DNA from: an uncultured bacterium
GTDB taxonomy: Bacteria > Cyanobacteriota > Vampirovibrionia > Gastranaerophilales > Gastranaerophilaceae
NCBI GenBank assembly: GCA_937894665.1
Contig: CALAWF010000267.1
Span: 1-7,363 of the forward strand
Length of the DNA: 7,363 bases
Direction of reading: 5' to 3'
Shown here: positions 6,407-7,363 of the stretch, piece by piece
Position numbering within the stretch: the stretch's first letter is position 1
How the letters are laid out: each line of letters begins with the position of its first letter
Notes under the pieces: model-generated
Database searches by the model: none
Told to the model about the DNA's origin: nothing
The model's input: the letters and a program-made list of their open reading frames with translations, nothing else
Made by a program: the position numbers and the translations under genes

Positions 6407-6436
6407 ATTATACATTCTTGCAATCTTGTGTGTCAA
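6407..6436 (-). promoter_or_regulatory. Consensus sigma70 promoter of the UPF0489-like gene
   Basis: On the minus strand, TTGACA (6431-6436) and TATAAT (6407-6412) both match consensus exactly and are 18 bases apart. Transcription would start near 6400. This leaves a leader of about 12 bases that contains the AGAGGG ribosome site (6394-6399) before the ATG at 6388. Confidence 0.85.
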
Positions 6437-6453
6437 ATTGTGAGGGGATTAAT

Positions 6454-6481
6454 TTTACATCGAGTGTTTTTAATATAAGAT
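6454..6481 (+). promoter_or_regulatory. Possible miaB promoter
   Basis: TTTACA (6454-6459) and TAAGAT (6476-6481) are 16 bases apart and match consensus at 5 and 4 of 6 positions. The region is so AT-rich that other -10 choices exist (TATAAG 6474, TAAAAT 6481), so this is a weak call. An AAAGGG ribosome site lies at 6502-6507, six bases before the ATG. Confidence 0.35.
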
Positions 6482-6513
6482 AAAATAAAGAGCAAAATAG
6501 AAAAGGGAAGATA

Positions 6514-7363
6514 ATGAAAAAAGTTTATATAGAAACAATGGGTTGTCAGATGAATAAATCCGATACAGAAAGAATGTTTGGAATGCTTTCAAATTTCGGG
6601 TATGAAGAAACTGATGTTCCTAAAGAAGCAGATTTGTTGATGGTTAATACCTGTTCTATCAGACAGTTGAGTGAAGATAAAGCATTCAGTTTGATTGGAA
6701 CTTGGGGAAAATGGAAAAAAACAAAACCGGAACTAAAAATTGGTTTCTGCGGTTGTGTTGCTCAACAAAAAGCTGAAGAAATTTTTAAACGAGCTCATTA
6801 TGTAGATTTTGTTTTAGGAACTCATAAAATTTATTCTCTTCCGGATATTATCAAAAAAATTAACGAAGGCGAAAAGGTTTGTGAATGCGAGGAAACTAAC
6901 GCAACAGAAGATGATAAAGCTGTAAAATTTGAAATAGATAGAGTTAAATCTGTTAATGCGTGGATTCCGATTACAGAAGGTTGCAACAATTTCTGTACAT
7001 ATTGTATCGTTCCTTACACAAGAGGTCGTGAACGTTCAAGACTTCCTGAAACTATTTTGAAAGAAGTTAAAGATGCCCTAAATTCAGGCTTTAAAGAAAT
7101 TACTTTGTTAGGTCAAAATGTTGACAGTTACGGCAAAGATTTTAATGATAAAAATTATCGTTTGGCTGATTTACTCCGTGATGTTAATGCAATTGAGGGT
7201 AAGTTTAGAATCAGATTTGTAACATCTTATCCAACAGATATTACTGATGAATTAATTAATACCGTGGTTGAACTTGATAAGGTTTGTGAATATTTTCATA
7301 TTCCTATGCAATCAGGTAGTACAGAAGTTTTGAAAAAGATGAATAGACGTTACGATAGGGAAA
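6514..7363 (+). CDS. miaB: tRNA-2-methylthio-N6-dimethylallyladenosine synthase (5' part, runs off the window)
   Basis: MiaB is a radical-SAM methylthiotransferase with two [4Fe-4S] clusters. It converts i6A37 to ms2i6A37 in the anticodon loop of tRNAs that read UNN codons. The visible 283 codons cover the N-terminal UPF0004 domain, whose cluster cysteines are C11 (MGCQMN), C47 (NTCSIR) and C81 (GCVAQQ), and most of the radical-SAM core with C157-NNF-C161-TY-C164. The run IVPYTRGRERSR right after the CxxxCxxC motif and LLGQNVDSY (198-206) favour MiaB over RimO or MtaB. PMQSGS (264-269) is also family-typical. The rest of the core and the C-terminal TRAM domain, roughly 150-170 residues judging by usual family length, lie beyond the edge. 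The start is the first ATG after AAAGGG (6502-6507), and MKKVYIETMGCQMN is the usual MiaB N-terminus. Confidence 0.95.
   Translation, partial: MKKVYIETMGCQMNKSDTERMFGMLSNFGYEETDVPKEADLLMVNTCSIRQLSEDKAFSLIGTWGKWKKTKPELKIGFCGCVAQQKAEEIFKRAHYVDFVLGTHKIYSLPDIIKKINEGEKVCECEETNATEDDKAVKFEIDRVKSVNAWIPITEGCNNFCTYCIVPYTRGRERSRLPETILKEVKDALNSGFKEITLLGQNVDSYGKDFNDKNYRLADLLRDVNAIEGKFRIRFVTSYPTDITDELINTVVELDKVCEYFHIPMQSGSTEVLKKMNRRYDRE

Noticed and set aside
6389..6436. Sixteen extra N-terminal residues for the UPF0489-like protein
   Set aside because: The consensus promoter overlaps this stretch and the transcript should start near 6400. The internal ATG at 6388 has a good GAGGG site and gives a normal basic signal/anchor N-terminus.

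Overview
The window is AT-rich bacterial DNA. It carries five protein genes (one cut off by the right edge), a block of short interspersed repeats at the left edge, two clear intrinsic terminators and one near-perfect sigma70-type promoter. The prepilin signal (AFTLAEVLITLGIVGVIAAI) and the CATCCTGAGCGAAGCGAAGGATCT-type repeats resemble what I know from gut Vampirovibrionia (Melainabacteria, Gastranaerophilales). That placement is an inference from general familiarity, and no marker gene here settles it.

Layout. Positions 1-360 hold a mosaic of short repeats and hairpins in both orientations. The repeats run without a break into the 5' end of a type IV pilin/pseudopilin-like gene (+, about 283-1095), so the long prepilin leader is partly repeat-encoded. 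That gene ends tail to tail with a class II CCA-adding/poly(A)-polymerase-type nucleotidyltransferase (-, 1092-2201). The two stop codons share one CTAG, and the pilin terminator lies inside the antisense coding sequence. A 65-bp divergent gap leads to a 1041-residue superfamily 1 helicase with a C-terminal PD-(D/E)XK-like nuclease domain (+, 2267-5392). A bidirectional terminator (5397-5427) separates it from a convergent membrane-anchored UPF0489/arginase-fold-like protein (-, 5435-6388). A 125-bp divergent gap then precedes the start of miaB (+, 6514 to the edge).

No operon is visible: neighbouring genes alternate in strand, so each appears to be its own transcription unit. CCA end formation and MiaB modification are both tRNA maturation functions, but nothing shows they are co-regulated. 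The two most interesting genes are the solitary helicase-nuclease fusion, whose architecture recalls single-protein defence or nucleic-acid-processing enzymes, and the exported-looking protein that keeps residues matching all six arginase-type metal ligands.
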